Numbered from the stretch's first letter, positions 26,902 to 36,841 are shown. The stretch is 64,000 nucleotides of DNA from Candidatus Enterococcus myersii (GCF_017316025.1 NZ_JAFLVT010000018.1:220002-284001), one strand, 5' to 3'. The notes: generated by a model from the letters alone, not told the origin. Made by a program: numbers and translations.

Positions 26902-29619
26902 ATGAAAAATAAAACCTATTTAAAGGCTACATTTCGTGAAATAACAAAATCTAAAGGGCGTTTTATCGCCATTATTTTGATTATCTTTTTAGGGACGCTA
27001 CTTTACGTGGGCATTAAAACGACACAACCAGTTTTAGATCACTCCGCTGACGTTTATTTAAAAGAACGCAAACTTTCGGATCTGCAAGTCGTCTCAACAG
27101 GCGGCATTACAAACGCTGATAAGGATGTCTTAGACGATATCACCGGACTTTCAATCGAGAGTGGCTATCAATTCTTTTATGCGGATGCAAAGAAAAATGA
27201 AGTCATCCAGGTCTTTTCTTATGATCAAGAAAATGACCAAAATCACTTAGAGCTCACAAGCGGCGTTCTGCCTAAAAAAGATAATGAAATTCTCTTAGAT
27301 CACTTGGCAAAAAAAGAAGGTTATAAAATTGGCGATACGTACACGATCAACGACCATGAGCAACTAAAAAGCACACAATTTAAAATCGTTGGTTTTGTGA
27401 CCTCGCCTCTTTTTATCAGTGAAGTAGAACGGGGCTATGCCAATGTTGGCAATGGCAGTGTTTCTTATTTTGCTTATTTGCCAAAAAAACTTTTTAAAGC
27501 AGAAGTAGAAGCGGTCATGTATCTTAGCTTTGCCAATGTAAAAAAATACGAAACCTACAGTAATGCTTACAAAGAACAAATGGCAAAAAATACCGCGCTC
27601 ATTGAAGACAAACTTTCTCAGCGTCCAAATGCACGCTTAAAAGAAATTCAAGCAGACGCAACAGAAAAACTTCGTCTCCAAAAAGAAAAAATTGCCACTG
27701 GTAAAAAAGAATTAGAAAAAGCGCAAGAGCAACTACAACAAGCAAAAGATAAACTCGCCTTACAAGCAGCGCAAATCAGCTTGTTACCCGAACCACAAAA
27801 AACAGCCGCACAACAAGAATTAACAACAGCACAAAAGCAGCTAGCAACCAATGAAGCGACTTTGAAAAAAAATCAGTCAGAGTTAGCAACTGGAACAGCA
27901 GAAATAAAAAAAACAGAAGCTACAATCAAAAATATGAAGGAAATTGTTTATCGCTATAATGATCGCTTTGACAATGTTGGTTTCCAAGAATTTGGTAGCC
28001 TGTCTGACCGTATCGCCGCAATCGCAGACGTCTTCCCAGTCTTTTTCTTTTTCATTGCAGCCTTAATTACCTTTACCACCATGACGCGGATGGTCGAAGA
28101 AAATCGCCGTGAAATCGGGACATTAAAAGCACTAGGCTATACAAAGGCAGAAATAGCGAAAAAATATGTCATCTACTCCTTACTCGCCGCCAGTATTGGG
28201 CTAGTTTTAGGCGTTGTCAGCGGTACGAATTTCTTGCCCCGGATTATCTTTTATTTAATGAGCGACCGCTATTCCTTCAATAAAGCTTATGTCTTTTACG
28301 ACTGGGACCCTATTTTAAAAGCGATTATCGCCTTTTTACTCGCTACTTTAGGTTCAGCTCTCATCGTTTTAACCAAAGAATTACGGGAAAAACCAGCTCA
28401 ACTCTTACAGCCAAAAGCACCAAAGCCCGGCAAACGGATTTTTTTAGAATACATTACACCCCTTTGGTCACGTTCAAGCTTTAATCAAAAAGTTAGCTAT
28501 CGCAATTTATTTCGCTATAAAGCCCGTATGTTAATGGCAATTATCGGCATTGCCGGTTGCACCGGCTTAATATTAGCCGGCTTTGGTTTAAAAGACTCCT
28601 TGTCTTCGGTTGCTGCAAAACAATTTGGTCCAATCATTGCTTACCAAGGAATTGTCAGCCTAGAAGATGATTTACCCGCAGCAGATACTACAGCGATCAC
28701 CAATGCACTAAAAAACGATGAACAAGTCACAAGTTTTATGGCTAGTCACAATGAGACCGTCGAAATACGCAAAAATAATCAGGCAACACAAAGTCTCACA
28801 TTAATGGTGCCAACCGCAGCAAAAGAATTTGAAGATTATTTACACCTTCATAGTAAAGACAATAAAGTAATTTCGCTGACAAATACTGGTGCTGTCATCA
28901 CCCAAAAAATGGCAGAGTTTTATGACATCAAAAAAGGCGATACCCTTTATATTTACGATAGCAAGCAACAGAAACAGCAAATCAAAATCGCCGGCATCGC
29001 CCAAAACTATCTTGGTAGCTTTTTGTACATGACACGTCCTTACTATGAGAAAGTTACCAACCAAAAATTTTCAGCCAATAGTTTATTGCTTAAAACCAAC
29101 AAGATGACGACAAAAGAAGAAGATAATCTTGCCCAAGTATTATTAGATACTAAAAAAGTCGTCAACACGACTTTTATTTCCAAACAAATTGAAACGCAAA
29201 ATCAGTCCATCTCCAATTTAAATGCAATCGTCTGGATTTTAGTGACACTTTCGGGATTACTGGCATTTGTCGTCTTGTATAATCTGACCAATATCAATAT
29301 TTCCGAACGGGTACGAGAACTTTCCACCATTAAAGTATTAGGCTTTTTTGACAAGGAAGTAACTATGTATATCATTCGAGAGAATATCATCTTCACTATT
29401 TTGGGAATTATTGCAGGCTTTGGTGTCGGCAGGGTTTTAACCCACTTTATCTTAGATAAAGCCTCGATGGAAAATATGGTCTTTCCTTTGGTTATCAAAC
29501 CCGCAGCCTATCTTTATTCTGGTGGTCTAACCATTATCTTTACCTTAATCGTCATGCTTGTAACTCACTTCAAACTAAAACATATCAATATGATTGATGC
29601 CTTGAAGTCAAATGAATAG
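26902..29619 (+). CDS. FtsX-like ABC transporter permease, large
   Basis: About 905 residues. A first helix (RFIAIILIIFLGTLLYVGI) is followed by a large extracellular region holding a coiled coil at about 260-345 rich in Lys, Glu, Gln and Ala. Two FtsX domains follow, the first near residue 390 (FFFFIAALITFTTMTRMVEE) and the second at the C-terminus (RELSTIKVLGFF). This is the layout of bacitracin/lantibiotic-type or lipoprotein-release-type permeases. The ATG at 26902 is preferred over a GTG at 26890 because TAGGTGG is then correctly spaced. Substrate is unknown. Confidence 0.87.
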   Translation: MKNKTYLKATFREITKSKGRFIAIILIIFLGTLLYVGIKTTQPVLDHSADVYLKERKLSDLQVVSTGGITNADKDVLDDITGLSIESGYQFFYADAKKNEVIQVFSYDQENDQNHLELTSGVLPKKDNEILLDHLAKKEGYKIGDTYTINDHEQLKSTQFKIVGFVTSPLFISEVERGYANVGNGSVSYFAYLPKKLFKAEVEAVMYLSFANVKKYETYSNAYKEQMAKNTALIEDKLSQRPNARLKEIQADATEKLRLQKEKIATGKKELEKAQEQLQQAKDKLALQAAQISLLPEPQKTAAQQELTTAQKQLATNEATLKKNQSELATGTAEIKKTEATIKNMKEIVYRYNDRFDNVGFQEFGSLSDRIAAIADVFPVFFFFIAALITFTTMTRMVEENRREIGTLKALGYTKAEIAKKYVIYSLLAASIGLVLGVVSGTNFLPRIIFYLMSDRYSFNKAYVFYDWDPILKAIIAFLLATLGSALIVLTKELREKPAQLLQPKAPKPGKRIFLEYITPLWSRSSFNQKVSYRNLFRYKARMLMAIIGIAGCTGLILAGFGLKDSLSSVAAKQFGPIIAYQGIVSLEDDLPAADTTAITNALKNDEQVTSFMASHNETVEIRKNNQATQSLTLMVPTAAKEFEDYLHLHSKDNKVISLTNTGAVITQKMAEFYDIKKGDTLYIYDSKQQKQQIKIAGIAQNYLGSFLYMTRPYYEKVTNQKFSANSLLLKTNKMTTKEEDNLAQVLLDTKKVVNTTFISKQIETQNQSISNLNAIVWILVTLSGLLAFVVLYNLTNINISERVRELSTIKVLGFFDKEVTMYIIRENIIFTILGIIAGFGVGRVLTHFILDKASMENMVFPLVIKPAAYLYSGGLTIIFTLIVMLVTHFKLKHINMIDALKSNE

Positions 29620-29656
29620 AAAAAACTAACTTAAAACAAATTATTTTTCTAACTTA

Positions 29657-29731
29657 AAAACCCTTATTTTACAAACAGGAAGCTTGCTAAACGTAATACG
29701 CAAGCACCTGCTTTGCCAAAATAAGGGTTTT
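29657..29731. terminator. Bidirectional terminator
   Basis: AAAACCCTTATTTT at 29657-29670 pairs exactly with AAAATAAGGGTTTT at 29718-29731, with an inner CAGGAAGCTTG/CAAGCACCTG stem. It separates the ABC permease from the convergent surface operon. Confidence 0.85.
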
Positions 29732-29765
29732 ATTTTAAACACTATTTCAATTTTATGAATCATTG

Positions 29766-30014
29766 TTATTCATTCTTTACCATAGAGAGGTTTTTTAATT
29801 TCCAAATTATAAGCACTATCAAACAAATTATAATTCCCAAACTAACAATTTGATATGAGGCAACCTCATTTGTTTGCGGGTAACTACCTGAAGACACTTT
29901 AGAAACCAAAGTTCCTTCTTTTTCCTTAAAGGTCGCATCAACTTGATAAATTGCTTCTTCTGAAGAATCAGAAGTCCTCCCTAGCCAGCCATTTACTTCA
30001 ATTTGATTATCCAT
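29766..30014 (-). CDS. Small sortase-substrate-like protein lacking a signal peptide
   Basis: An 82-residue protein. The C-terminus has a sorting-signal layout: SYPQTNE, a hydrophobic stretch (IVSLGIIICLIVLIIW) and a basic tail. The motif departs from LPxTG, with YP for LP and N for G. The N-terminus shares IEVNGxLG with the upstream 207-residue protein but has no signal peptide, although GGAGAAAG precedes the ATG. It is last of a four-gene operon. It could be a decayed anchor protein, or a membrane protein inserted without signal cleavage. Confidence 0.65.
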   Translation of the reverse strand: MDNQIEVNGWLGRTSDSSEEAIYQVDATFKEKEGTLVSKVSSGSYPQTNEVASYQIVSLGIIICLIVLIIWKLKNLSMVKNE

Positions 30015-30035
30015 AGGCTTTCTCCAGTATGGCTA

Positions 30036-30659
30036 TTACCAAGCAACAGCGTCAAATTTTAGGGTCATGGTGTATTTTGGCTGCACTTGGGTAGTAGCAG
30101 TTGCAGTACCAGTATATTTGAATGTCGCCACATTCGAACTTGCATCTACTTCGTCAGCCAACGCCATACGGCCATCTTTATTTGCTAAATCAATCAGAGG
30201 TGTAGAAGTTGTAAAGTCAGTGGAAGTATTTGATGTCGCAATGTTTGATATAGGTTGCTTCCCTTCAACTTGTAAGTTTAAGGAATAGCTGCTTGGTAAT
30301 GTTAGGCTAGTATTAGTATCATCATTTTCAAATCTTTCTAGCGATACTGACACAGGTCGCCCCGAATTATTTGTAATCTTATAATCTGGTGACTTAATCA
30401 CTGGGTCCTTAGCAGTATTATAAAAAATCGTTTTTGTCGGTACTGTCACGTTAATCCAGTTATCATCACCTTCAGTAATAGTTGCACCAGGATCTGTATT
30501 ATCTGCCCCTAAAGTTCCATTTACTTCAATTTCGGCTGAATTTTCACCATCAATAGTTTGCTGCGAATCAGCTTCAGTTCCATCTTGTGCAAACGCCGGC
30601 ATTGCTACTCCTAATACACAGCTACTTAACAGCAGTCCTGCAATCACTTTCTTTTTCAT
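30036..30659 (-). CDS. Secreted WxL-like surface protein
   Basis: A 207-residue secreted protein. The signal peptide ends at VAMPAFAQDG. The mature part is acidic and has a beta-strand domain with the pattern YKITNNSGRPVSVSLERF, ending in AVAW. This resembles the small WxL-type and camelysin-like proteins of enterococcal cell-surface clusters, but a clear WxL motif pair is not seen. The start at 30659 follows AAAAAGGAGCACG. It belongs to the same operon as the 753-residue protein and shares its C-terminal domain style. Confidence 0.65.
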   Translation of the reverse strand: MKKKVIAGLLLSSCVLGVAMPAFAQDGTEADSQQTIDGENSAEIEVNGTLGADNTDPGATITEGDDNWINVTVPTKTIFYNTAKDPVIKSPDYKITNNSGRPVSVSLERFENDDTNTSLTLPSSYSLNLQVEGKQPISNIATSNTSTDFTTSTPLIDLANKDGRMALADEVDASSNVATFKYTGTATATTQVQPKYTMTLKFDAVAW

Positions 30660-30686
30660 ATGCTCGTGCTCCTTTTTCATTTTTTA

Positions 30687-31214
30687 TTAGTTCACCATTA
30701 AGGTTAATCCCGATGCGACTTGTCCTTGCTTTTCTTTTGTTTCTGGATCATATAAGCTAAATGTTGCGGTTGCTTTATGAACGCCTTTTGTCAATTTTTT
30801 TTCTAATTTAGCTTGCTTAATCTCCTCTCCGGGATTGATAGCGCCAGAAGTATAGATTAAGTCCTTACCATCATCCAAGCGTACTTCCACGTTAACAGGA
30901 TAAGCATTCTTAGGCGGATTTTGAATAAACAACTCACTCATAGCAGTTTTTTCATTGACCGTAGCCTCAGATGCAATGACCATATTAAAATTACTAGCAT
31001 CTACTGCAGCCTGGGCGTATTTCGCCATCTCCTCTTCTGAAATTTTCTGCGCGTCCTTACCATCAGGAAGAAAATCACCACTGACAATAGAAACAGGAAC
31101 TTCATCTTTGTGCGTAAAATAGCGATAGGTAATTATTCCACCAATAGCTACAAGCAATAAAAGCAAAAGCCATAAGATACGTTTCTTTGATTTATTTTCT
31201 TGTTTTGTTTCCAT
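30687..31214 (-). CDS. Membrane-anchored extracellular protein of the surface operon
   Basis: A 175-residue protein with one helix at residues 13-31 and an external domain rich in beta strands. YPVNVEVRLDDG and GVHKATATFSLYDP suggest an immunoglobulin-like fold. I recognise no named family. It lies between two secreted proteins (27 bp and 14 bp gaps) and may anchor or chaperone them at the membrane, as the DUF916 proteins do in classic WxL clusters, from which it differs. Confidence 0.65.
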   Translation of the reverse strand: METKQENKSKKRILWLLLLLLVAIGGIITYRYFTHKDEVPVSIVSGDFLPDGKDAQKISEEEMAKYAQAAVDASNFNMVIASEATVNEKTAMSELFIQNPPKNAYPVNVEVRLDDGKDLIYTSGAINPGEEIKQAKLEKKLTKGVHKATATFSLYDPETKEKQGQVASGLTLMVN

Positions 31215-31228
31215 TTTTCCATCTCCTC

Positions 31229-33490
31229 CTATTGCGCTGAAATCGTAAAGGTAAAGTTGTAGGCGACTTTTTTAACTTCTGAAACCGGGCCAGAATAATT
31301 TCCGATGAGATAAACTTCCGCTTGATTCTTATCTGTCTCCCAGAATGGTTCTAGTAGTATGGCTTTGCTATCTTCAGAAATTGGCCCCTCAGTGAGTGGT
31401 CCCCAAACTAACGGATTATTTGTTTCATCTGTATAATTTGTCGCTAGGTTTAGCAACAATTTGTAAGTATCTGTTGGAGACAAGGTGGTTGCTAGAGTAA
31501 CATCTGAATCTGACTCAGCCGTAGGAGCAACTTCCGTCAAATCTACTGCAATCGAAATGTTACTATTATTGGTAAACGTATATTCACCTGCGTTTTCTTC
31601 CTTGCCAAATTCAGTGGTAGGACTTTTGAATATCATATTTACAGGAATATTTGTGTTGATTACTTTTGTAAGATTCACAGTCGTTTCTACCCAAAGGCTG
31701 CTGGAAGAGATACCGCCAATGGCATTACCTGTTACTTTGGCATACAAGTGATAGATCCCACCTTCTATATTATTGAAAGTAGTGTTTGTCTCAGGTGTGC
31801 TTTCATCAGGATTCACACTAATTTTATTTATAGAGGCGTCTTCTAATTGAAATTTTTCGTCTATAGCTGATTGAGAGATACTGTCGGTAATTGGATTTGA
31901 TGCATCATAAAGCTGATTTTTAGTTAGCATATAATCGACTGAAGAAAGAGTGCGGTCGTTTGGCGTATAACCGGTTATATCTACATCGATTCTGCTTTCA
32001 CTATTAGAAGTGGAAGGTTCTCCTTCAACACCGGAAAGAAAGAGGTCTTGTTCATAAATGATACTCCGTGCATTAGCAGGGGAAGTATTAGATATTTCAG
32101 CAGACGTAAGTATGTTACCTTGGAAAACATTAGTAGTATTAGCTGAATCTAAACAGTTGACTGAGTATGAAGTCCCTAAGTCTTGGTCAGTCCGATAGAA
32201 GGTAGCTTTCCCACTTGCAACGACATTTCTGTTATCTGTTTGTTGAATTAAAATATAATCTGGTTGATCACAATTAAAATCAGTCATTGATTTCAAATCA
32301 ATAGCGGTTGATGAAGATACTAACTCTGTACGGGAGTTCTTACCAAGATTAAAGGTGATTTTGTTATTGTTAACATTAATATAGTTAGAACTTCCACCAC
32401 CATCACCTTCATATTTTTCATATCTAAAAAAGCCATTTTCTTCCACATTCAATACGCAAGGATTACCAGAATAAAAAAGCCCATTTTTGCTGGATCTTGT
32501 TCTTAAAGAGGCATTCTTTTCAATAGTTACAACCATTCGATTTTTATCGGCATCGTCAAATCGTCCATAAAAAAGAACGTCATTTTGTATAGTATCGTTA
32601 TCAACAAAGGTATTTGAGCCAGCAGAAAAATCAACAATATTAAAACCTTCTACAAATTCACCACCGTACGTACCAGCGTGACTTACAAAGGAGTTGTTTC
32701 CTTTGAAAGTTAAGGAAATTCCTCCAGTATTGGCATAAAAAGGTTGGGATCCATTAGTTAGCTCATATTGAATATTTTCAACTGTTAAAGAAGAACCAGC
32801 AGTATTCATTCGCATAATTCCCCAGTAGTCTCCATATGGATTATCTAAACTTCCATAATTCATATTTTTTATAGTTATATCTACAGCTTTGTCAACTTGA
32901 AAATGTGAAGTACCAAATCCAGCAGTTTCAGTATAAAGTATTGAATAATGATTATCAGGATCAGCGGGATCCTTTTCGAAGTCTTTAATGCCGTTAATAA
33001 CGGTGCTTTTTGACAATGTAGTTGTTTTATCTGTGTATTCGATATCTGCTGTCAGTTGAATATAAAAAGGGCCTTGATTGTCAGCAGGCATTTTATTAAT
33101 AGCGTCAATTGCGCTTTGCAACTCAGCAAACGTCGCAACCAAATAAGGATTTCCTTCACTTCCGTCTTCCACAGCGTCAGCTGTCGCAGCAAAAGTTGTA
33201 ACTTTTTTAGTTTTCTCTAGAGATGTATCAGGGGTGGTACTGTCTGATTTTGTTGTTGCCTCTGTTGTGGATTCAATTGTCGTTGTTGCGTTTGTCCCAT
33301 TTGTGTTTGAGAAATTTGTTTCCTTCAGAATATCGGCTGAATTAAAAGTACTTTCTTGACTGGCTGTACTCTCTAAAAGTTCTGAAGTTGCGTTGGTTGG
33401 CTCAGAAACAGCAACATTTACTGGACCATTTATAAAGACAAATGTACTAATCAAAGAAGCCGACAACAGTACAATAAAAGCATTTTTCAT
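31229..33490 (-). CDS. Large secreted protein with beta-helix-like and WxL-like domains
   Basis: A 753-residue protein with an N-terminal signal peptide and a Ser/Thr/Glu-rich linker to about residue 110. The central region (about 115-470) has short repeated strand patterns of the kind found in pectate-lyase-like adhesins (VNGIKDF, ITIKNMNYGS, LTVENIQYEL). The C-terminal domain from about 625 (NTNIPVNMIFKSPTTEF, then YTFTNNSNISIAVDLTEV) is related to the 207-residue protein. There is no sorting signal. It is likely an adhesin held at the surface with its operon partners (inference). Confidence 0.7.
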   Translation of the reverse strand: MKNAFIVLLSASLISTFVFINGPVNVAVSEPTNATSELLESTASQESTFNSADILKETNFSNTNGTNATTTIESTTEATTKSDSTTPDTSLEKTKKVTTFAATADAVEDGSEGNPYLVATFAELQSAIDAINKMPADNQGPFYIQLTADIEYTDKTTTLSKSTVINGIKDFEKDPADPDNHYSILYTETAGFGTSHFQVDKAVDITIKNMNYGSLDNPYGDYWGIMRMNTAGSSLTVENIQYELTNGSQPFYANTGGISLTFKGNNSFVSHAGTYGGEFVEGFNIVDFSAGSNTFVDNDTIQNDVLFYGRFDDADKNRMVVTIEKNASLRTRSSKNGLFYSGNPCVLNVEENGFFRYEKYEGDGGGSSNYINVNNNKITFNLGKNSRTELVSSSTAIDLKSMTDFNCDQPDYILIQQTDNRNVVASGKATFYRTDQDLGTSYSVNCLDSANTTNVFQGNILTSAEISNTSPANARSIIYEQDLFLSGVEGEPSTSNSESRIDVDITGYTPNDRTLSSVDYMLTKNQLYDASNPITDSISQSAIDEKFQLEDASINKISVNPDESTPETNTTFNNIEGGIYHLYAKVTGNAIGGISSSSLWVETTVNLTKVINTNIPVNMIFKSPTTEFGKEENAGEYTFTNNSNISIAVDLTEVAPTAESDSDVTLATTLSPTDTYKLLLNLATNYTDETNNPLVWGPLTEGPISEDSKAILLEPFWETDKNQAEVYLIGNYSGPVSEVKKVAYNFTFTISAQ

Positions 33491-34010
33491 AATTCACCAA
33501 CTTCCCATTAAATTTTCTTGTTTTTTTTCAATAATTATAAAGCCGATTACTTTTTATTAATTACACTTATTATTTTATCTAGATTCGCAAAAAAAATAAA
33601 ACATTTTGAATAAAGCGCTTTTATATTTTAGTACGATTTCTGAAAAATATTCACAAAACAAAAATTTATCTTCCCTTAATTTTTAATATAAAATAAAATT
33701 TATGAAAAAAACTTTATTCGCAAAATTTTTGATGATTCAAAAAATAGTCAGTCAATATTCAAGGAAAAACTTCTTAAAGTTAACGCAAAATAGATTTCGT
33801 TTTATACGCCGTGATAATTATTTTTAAAATCGTTATTTAAAGATAAAAATAATAAAATGATTAGTTTGATAGGAAACTCTCCCACTAGCTTATTGCTGCT
33901 ACGCCTTACGCTAAGATTGCGGTTTAGCTTCAAAAAAACTATTATGCAGGTGTAATATAACCTTCCCTGTTGGACAAAAAATTAAATCCATTCACAAAAA
34001 ATCCATTCAC
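33491..34010. other. AT-rich intergenic region, 520 bp
   Basis: No gene is supported on either strand. It contains the promoter region of the surface operon and, near its right end, two tandem copies of ATCCATTCACAAAAA (about 33987-34015). The rest is low-complexity AT. Confidence 0.5.
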
Positions 34011-34041
34011 AAAAAGAGCAGTGCAAGAAATCTTGCACTGC
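34011..34041 (-). terminator. Terminator of the SDR gene
   Basis: On the minus strand GCAGTGCAAG pairs with CTTGCACTGC around a 4-nt loop, followed by TCTTTTTG. Confidence 0.8.
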
Positions 34042-34071
34042 CTGTATCGTTTTTTCTATTCAGAGGAAAAG

Positions 34072-34749
34072 TTAATTAAGCCCTTTGATAGCTTCAAAAA
34101 CTGAGACATCGCCAGAAACAACTTCAAATTCTTTTCCGATAGTTGCGTCATTTTCCAGTGTTGCCAGAATCACGGTTGCCACATCTTCTCTTGGAATCGT
34201 ATTTTTTTCAAGTTCTCCTGTTAGATTGTCTGCTAATTTAATTTTGCCAGTTCCAACTTCATTGGTTAAAGAACCTGGATGAATAATCGTCCAGTTTAGA
34301 TTGGTACGATGTTTCAACCATTCATCGGCATAATTTTTGGCAATTGTGTAAACGGTCAAAGAAGAGTTTTCCTTAATTTCTCGGGTAATTTCTTTACGCC
34401 CTGTTTTAAAGGTACTAACCATGACAAATCGTTTAACGCCAGCAATTTCAGCTGCTGTCATAATTTTTATTGCGCCGTCCAAATCGATCATAATCGTTTT
34501 ATCTAAGCCCTTGCCACCTGCTCCAGCACTGAAAACAACAGCATCCACATCTTTCATGGCAGCTGCAAACTCTTCGATAGAATTATTGACGATATCCAAT
34601 AGTACTGTTTCAATTTTCCGTTCACTAAAAAATGGAATTTGTTCTTCATTGCGAATGACTGCTTTTTCTTGCAGCAAAGGATGTTCTTTGATCTGATTGG
34701 TAAAATGTCTTGCCACTTTCCCATTTGCACCTACTACTAAAATTTTCAT
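34072..34749 (-). CDS. NAD(P)-binding atypical SDR (NmrA/YwnB type)
   Basis: A 225-residue Rossmann protein. The nucleotide motif is VVGANGKVARHF at the N-terminus, and later segments (VVFSAGAGGKG, FVMVSTF, WTIIHPGSL) are typical of the atypical SDR5 group. Such proteins act as flavin or biliverdin reductases, or as redox sensors. It is monocistronic with its own terminator. The substrate is unknown. Confidence 0.82.
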   Translation of the reverse strand: MKILVVGANGKVARHFTNQIKEHPLLQEKAVIRNEEQIPFFSERKIETVLLDIVNNSIEEFAAAMKDVDAVVFSAGAGGKGLDKTIMIDLDGAIKIMTAAEIAGVKRFVMVSTFKTGRKEITREIKENSSLTVYTIAKNYADEWLKHRTNLNWTIIHPGSLTNEVGTGKIKLADNLTGELEKNTIPREDVATVILATLENDATIGKEFEVVSGDVSVFEAIKGLN

Positions 34750-34954
34750 CTTACTTCCTTCTTTCTTGCGTTTACAAACAGTTTGATAACAGCTTTAGCT
34801 AGAATTCAAAAATTACTGTTACCTCTTTCTACCTTCTTTTTTATTATAGCAATTTAACCTGTAAATTCCTTTTCATTAGACTTTAAGCAAATTAAATGAA
34901 AGATTTTTACTAGAAAGATACGATCTTATCCGCACTTCCAGATAAAAACACAGC

Positions 34955-35785
34955 TTAGCCAAAGCGTTTACGAAACTGAAATGGCGTCAGCGTATATTTC
35001 GCTTTAAAACTCGTTATAAAGTAACTAACATTGTTAAAGCCTGCTGCAAAACAAATCTCGACTACATCCTGTTGGGTCTCTAACAGCATTTTTTTCGCCT
35101 GATTTAGGCGATAGTCGATTACGTAATTGATTGGTGAAAGATGGGTATAGTTGTTAAACAAGTTGGTACACTTTTTCTTACTTATTGGAATTGTCTGTGC
35201 AATAGCTTGCACTGTAATTGGTTCTTGAAAATTTTTATGAACATAATCCAGCAATTGATAAATAATCGTCTCTTCCTCCTGATTCGTCAGATACTGGTTT
35301 TTATCGATATTATTTAGACTACTAATCAACAACTCATAGACATCCAGATAATTAATATCATTTACATTCTTTTTAAGGCTATTCAGAATTTCTAAATTTC
35401 GCGTAGTTATAGCTAAGAATCGATAGGAAAAAGAAGATCTCTTGCTATATTCCGCAATACTTTTCTGGTAAATTTCTTTATTGATAAAATATGGAGAAAA
35501 ATCAATGCAGCTATATTCTACTTTTGATGTAGCTGGGATTGCTCCATGTATTTTAGAAGTATTAATGAGAATGCCTTCGTTTTGGTGAAGTAAAAATTCT
35601 TTTCCATCGACGCTATACAGCAATGTTCCTGAATAGACCCAAACCAATTGAAATTCCTCATGCCAGTGTAAAGTTATCGCATCGTGCCTTTCCTTTATCA
35701 AGGTCCGCTGATAAATGGCAAGTGGAATATTTTGGGTTACATGCTGTGTCGCTTCTTTTTTATTATCATCAACTTGAAAATACAT
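34955..35785 (-). CDS. AraC-family transcriptional regulator
   Basis: A 276-residue regulator: an N-terminal cupin-like domain (ITLHWHEEFQLVWVYSG near residues 38-54) and a C-terminal AraC DNA-binding domain (VVEICFAAGFNNVSYFITSFK, split here as VVEICFAAGF and NVSYF). The start at 35785 follows AAAGGAGC; the 19 upstream in-frame residues lack a binding site. It is divergent from the EamA transporter and probably controls it (inference). Confidence 0.86.
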   Translation of the reverse strand: MYFQVDDNKKEATQHVTQNIPLAIYQRTLIKERHDAITLHWHEEFQLVWVYSGTLLYSVDGKEFLLHQNEGILINTSKIHGAIPATSKVEYSCIDFSPYFINKEIYQKSIAEYSKRSSFSYRFLAITTRNLEILNSLKKNVNDINYLDVYELLISSLNNIDKNQYLTNQEEETIIYQLLDYVHKNFQEPITVQAIAQTIPISKKKCTNLFNNYTHLSPINYVIDYRLNQAKKMLLETQQDVVEICFAAGFNNVSYFITSFKAKYTLTPFQFRKRFG

Positions 35786-35898
35786 ACTAGCTCCTTTATA
35801 CCCAATACTGTTATTATCGTCCTCAAAACTGTTAGAAAACAAAGTAAATAAACATTATACTGATATACTAACAGATATTAAAAAAGGAGTGACGGACC

Positions 35899-36789
35899 AT
35901 TTTAAAAAATCAAAAAACGATTGGGATTCTTTATGCTAGTATTGCGGCCGCATTATGGGCTATCTCAGGAATATCTGGTCAAATTCTATTTAACCAGTTT
36001 CATTTTTCCGCAACTTGGCTTGTCTCAACACGAATGTTACTTGCAGGTTTTCTTTTACTTATGATCGCTCGGATTAAAAATAAAGATGCACTGACTTGGC
36101 CTTTTAAACACCGGACTGATTTTATTTCAATACTCTCATTTTCACTTTTAGGAATGTATCTGGTGCAATTCACTTATTTCAAAACTATCGAGCTCAGTAG
36201 CGCTTCTTTTGCGACAATTGTTCAATATATCGGTCCGGTTTTCGTCATTTTCTATACAGCATTGCAGACGAAAATGCTACCGGCGAAAAAAACAATTTAT
36301 CTCATCTTACTTGCTTTGTTGGGCGTCACACTAATTGCCGCCAAAGGAAAGCTAGCAAATTTAATCGCCTCACCAGCGGCCTTTCTTTGGGGAATTGGCT
36401 CGGCTATTTCATTAGCCTTTTATTCCATTCAACCGCGCCGGCTACTTGCAGAACACGGAAGCATCGCAGTTGTTGGTTGGGGAATGCTTTTAGGCGGTAT
36501 CGCCGCCAACATCATCCACCCGATTTGGAAAGTTGACGGAATGGTCACGTTAACTTCTGTCCTTCAAATTTTTATTGTCATTATTTTTGGTACTGCCTGT
36601 TCATTTTTAATCTATCTATCCAGTTTGCGCTACATCTCTTCAGCTTTAGCAAGTGTTTTGACCGCTTTTGAACCTATACTTGCCACAGTCTTCTCAATTT
36701 TTATCTTTCAGCTACGATTTTCTTTACCTGAATTTATTGGATTTCTACTTGTGTTAGGCGCGATTTTATTTTTACAAAAAACACTATAA
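35899..36789 (+). CDS. EamA/DMT-family exporter with ATT start
   Basis: Ten-helix drug/metabolite transporter of about 296 residues with two EamA repeats. The N-terminal helix (TIGILYASIAAALWAIS) lies in the same frame upstream of the first ATG at 36034, so the true start must be earlier. Between an in-frame TGA and this helix there is no ATG, GTG or TTG. The best-placed codon is ATT at 35899, 9 nt after AAGGAG. Either ATT is used or an ATG has mutated. These proteins export metabolites or amino acids. Confidence 0.75.
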   Translation: MLKNQKTIGILYASIAAALWAISGISGQILFNQFHFSATWLVSTRMLLAGFLLLMIARIKNKDALTWPFKHRTDFISILSFSLLGMYLVQFTYFKTIELSSASFATIVQYIGPVFVIFYTALQTKMLPAKKTIYLILLALLGVTLIAAKGKLANLIASPAAFLWGIGSAISLAFYSIQPRRLLAEHGSIAVVGWGMLLGGIAANIIHPIWKVDGMVTLTSVLQIFIVIIFGTACSFLIYLSSLRYISSALASVLTAFEPILATVFSIFIFQLRFSLPEFIGFLLVLGAILFLQKTL

Positions 36790-36841
36790 TTTTTTTATAA
36801 CTAAAAGAACCTTTCAATCACTAGTCAAACGTATTCAAGCT

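Noticed and set aside
34085..34696. Three plus-strand frames of 65-91 codons opposite the SDR gene
   Set aside because: They are antisense shadows of a recognisable Rossmann protein and have no binding sites.
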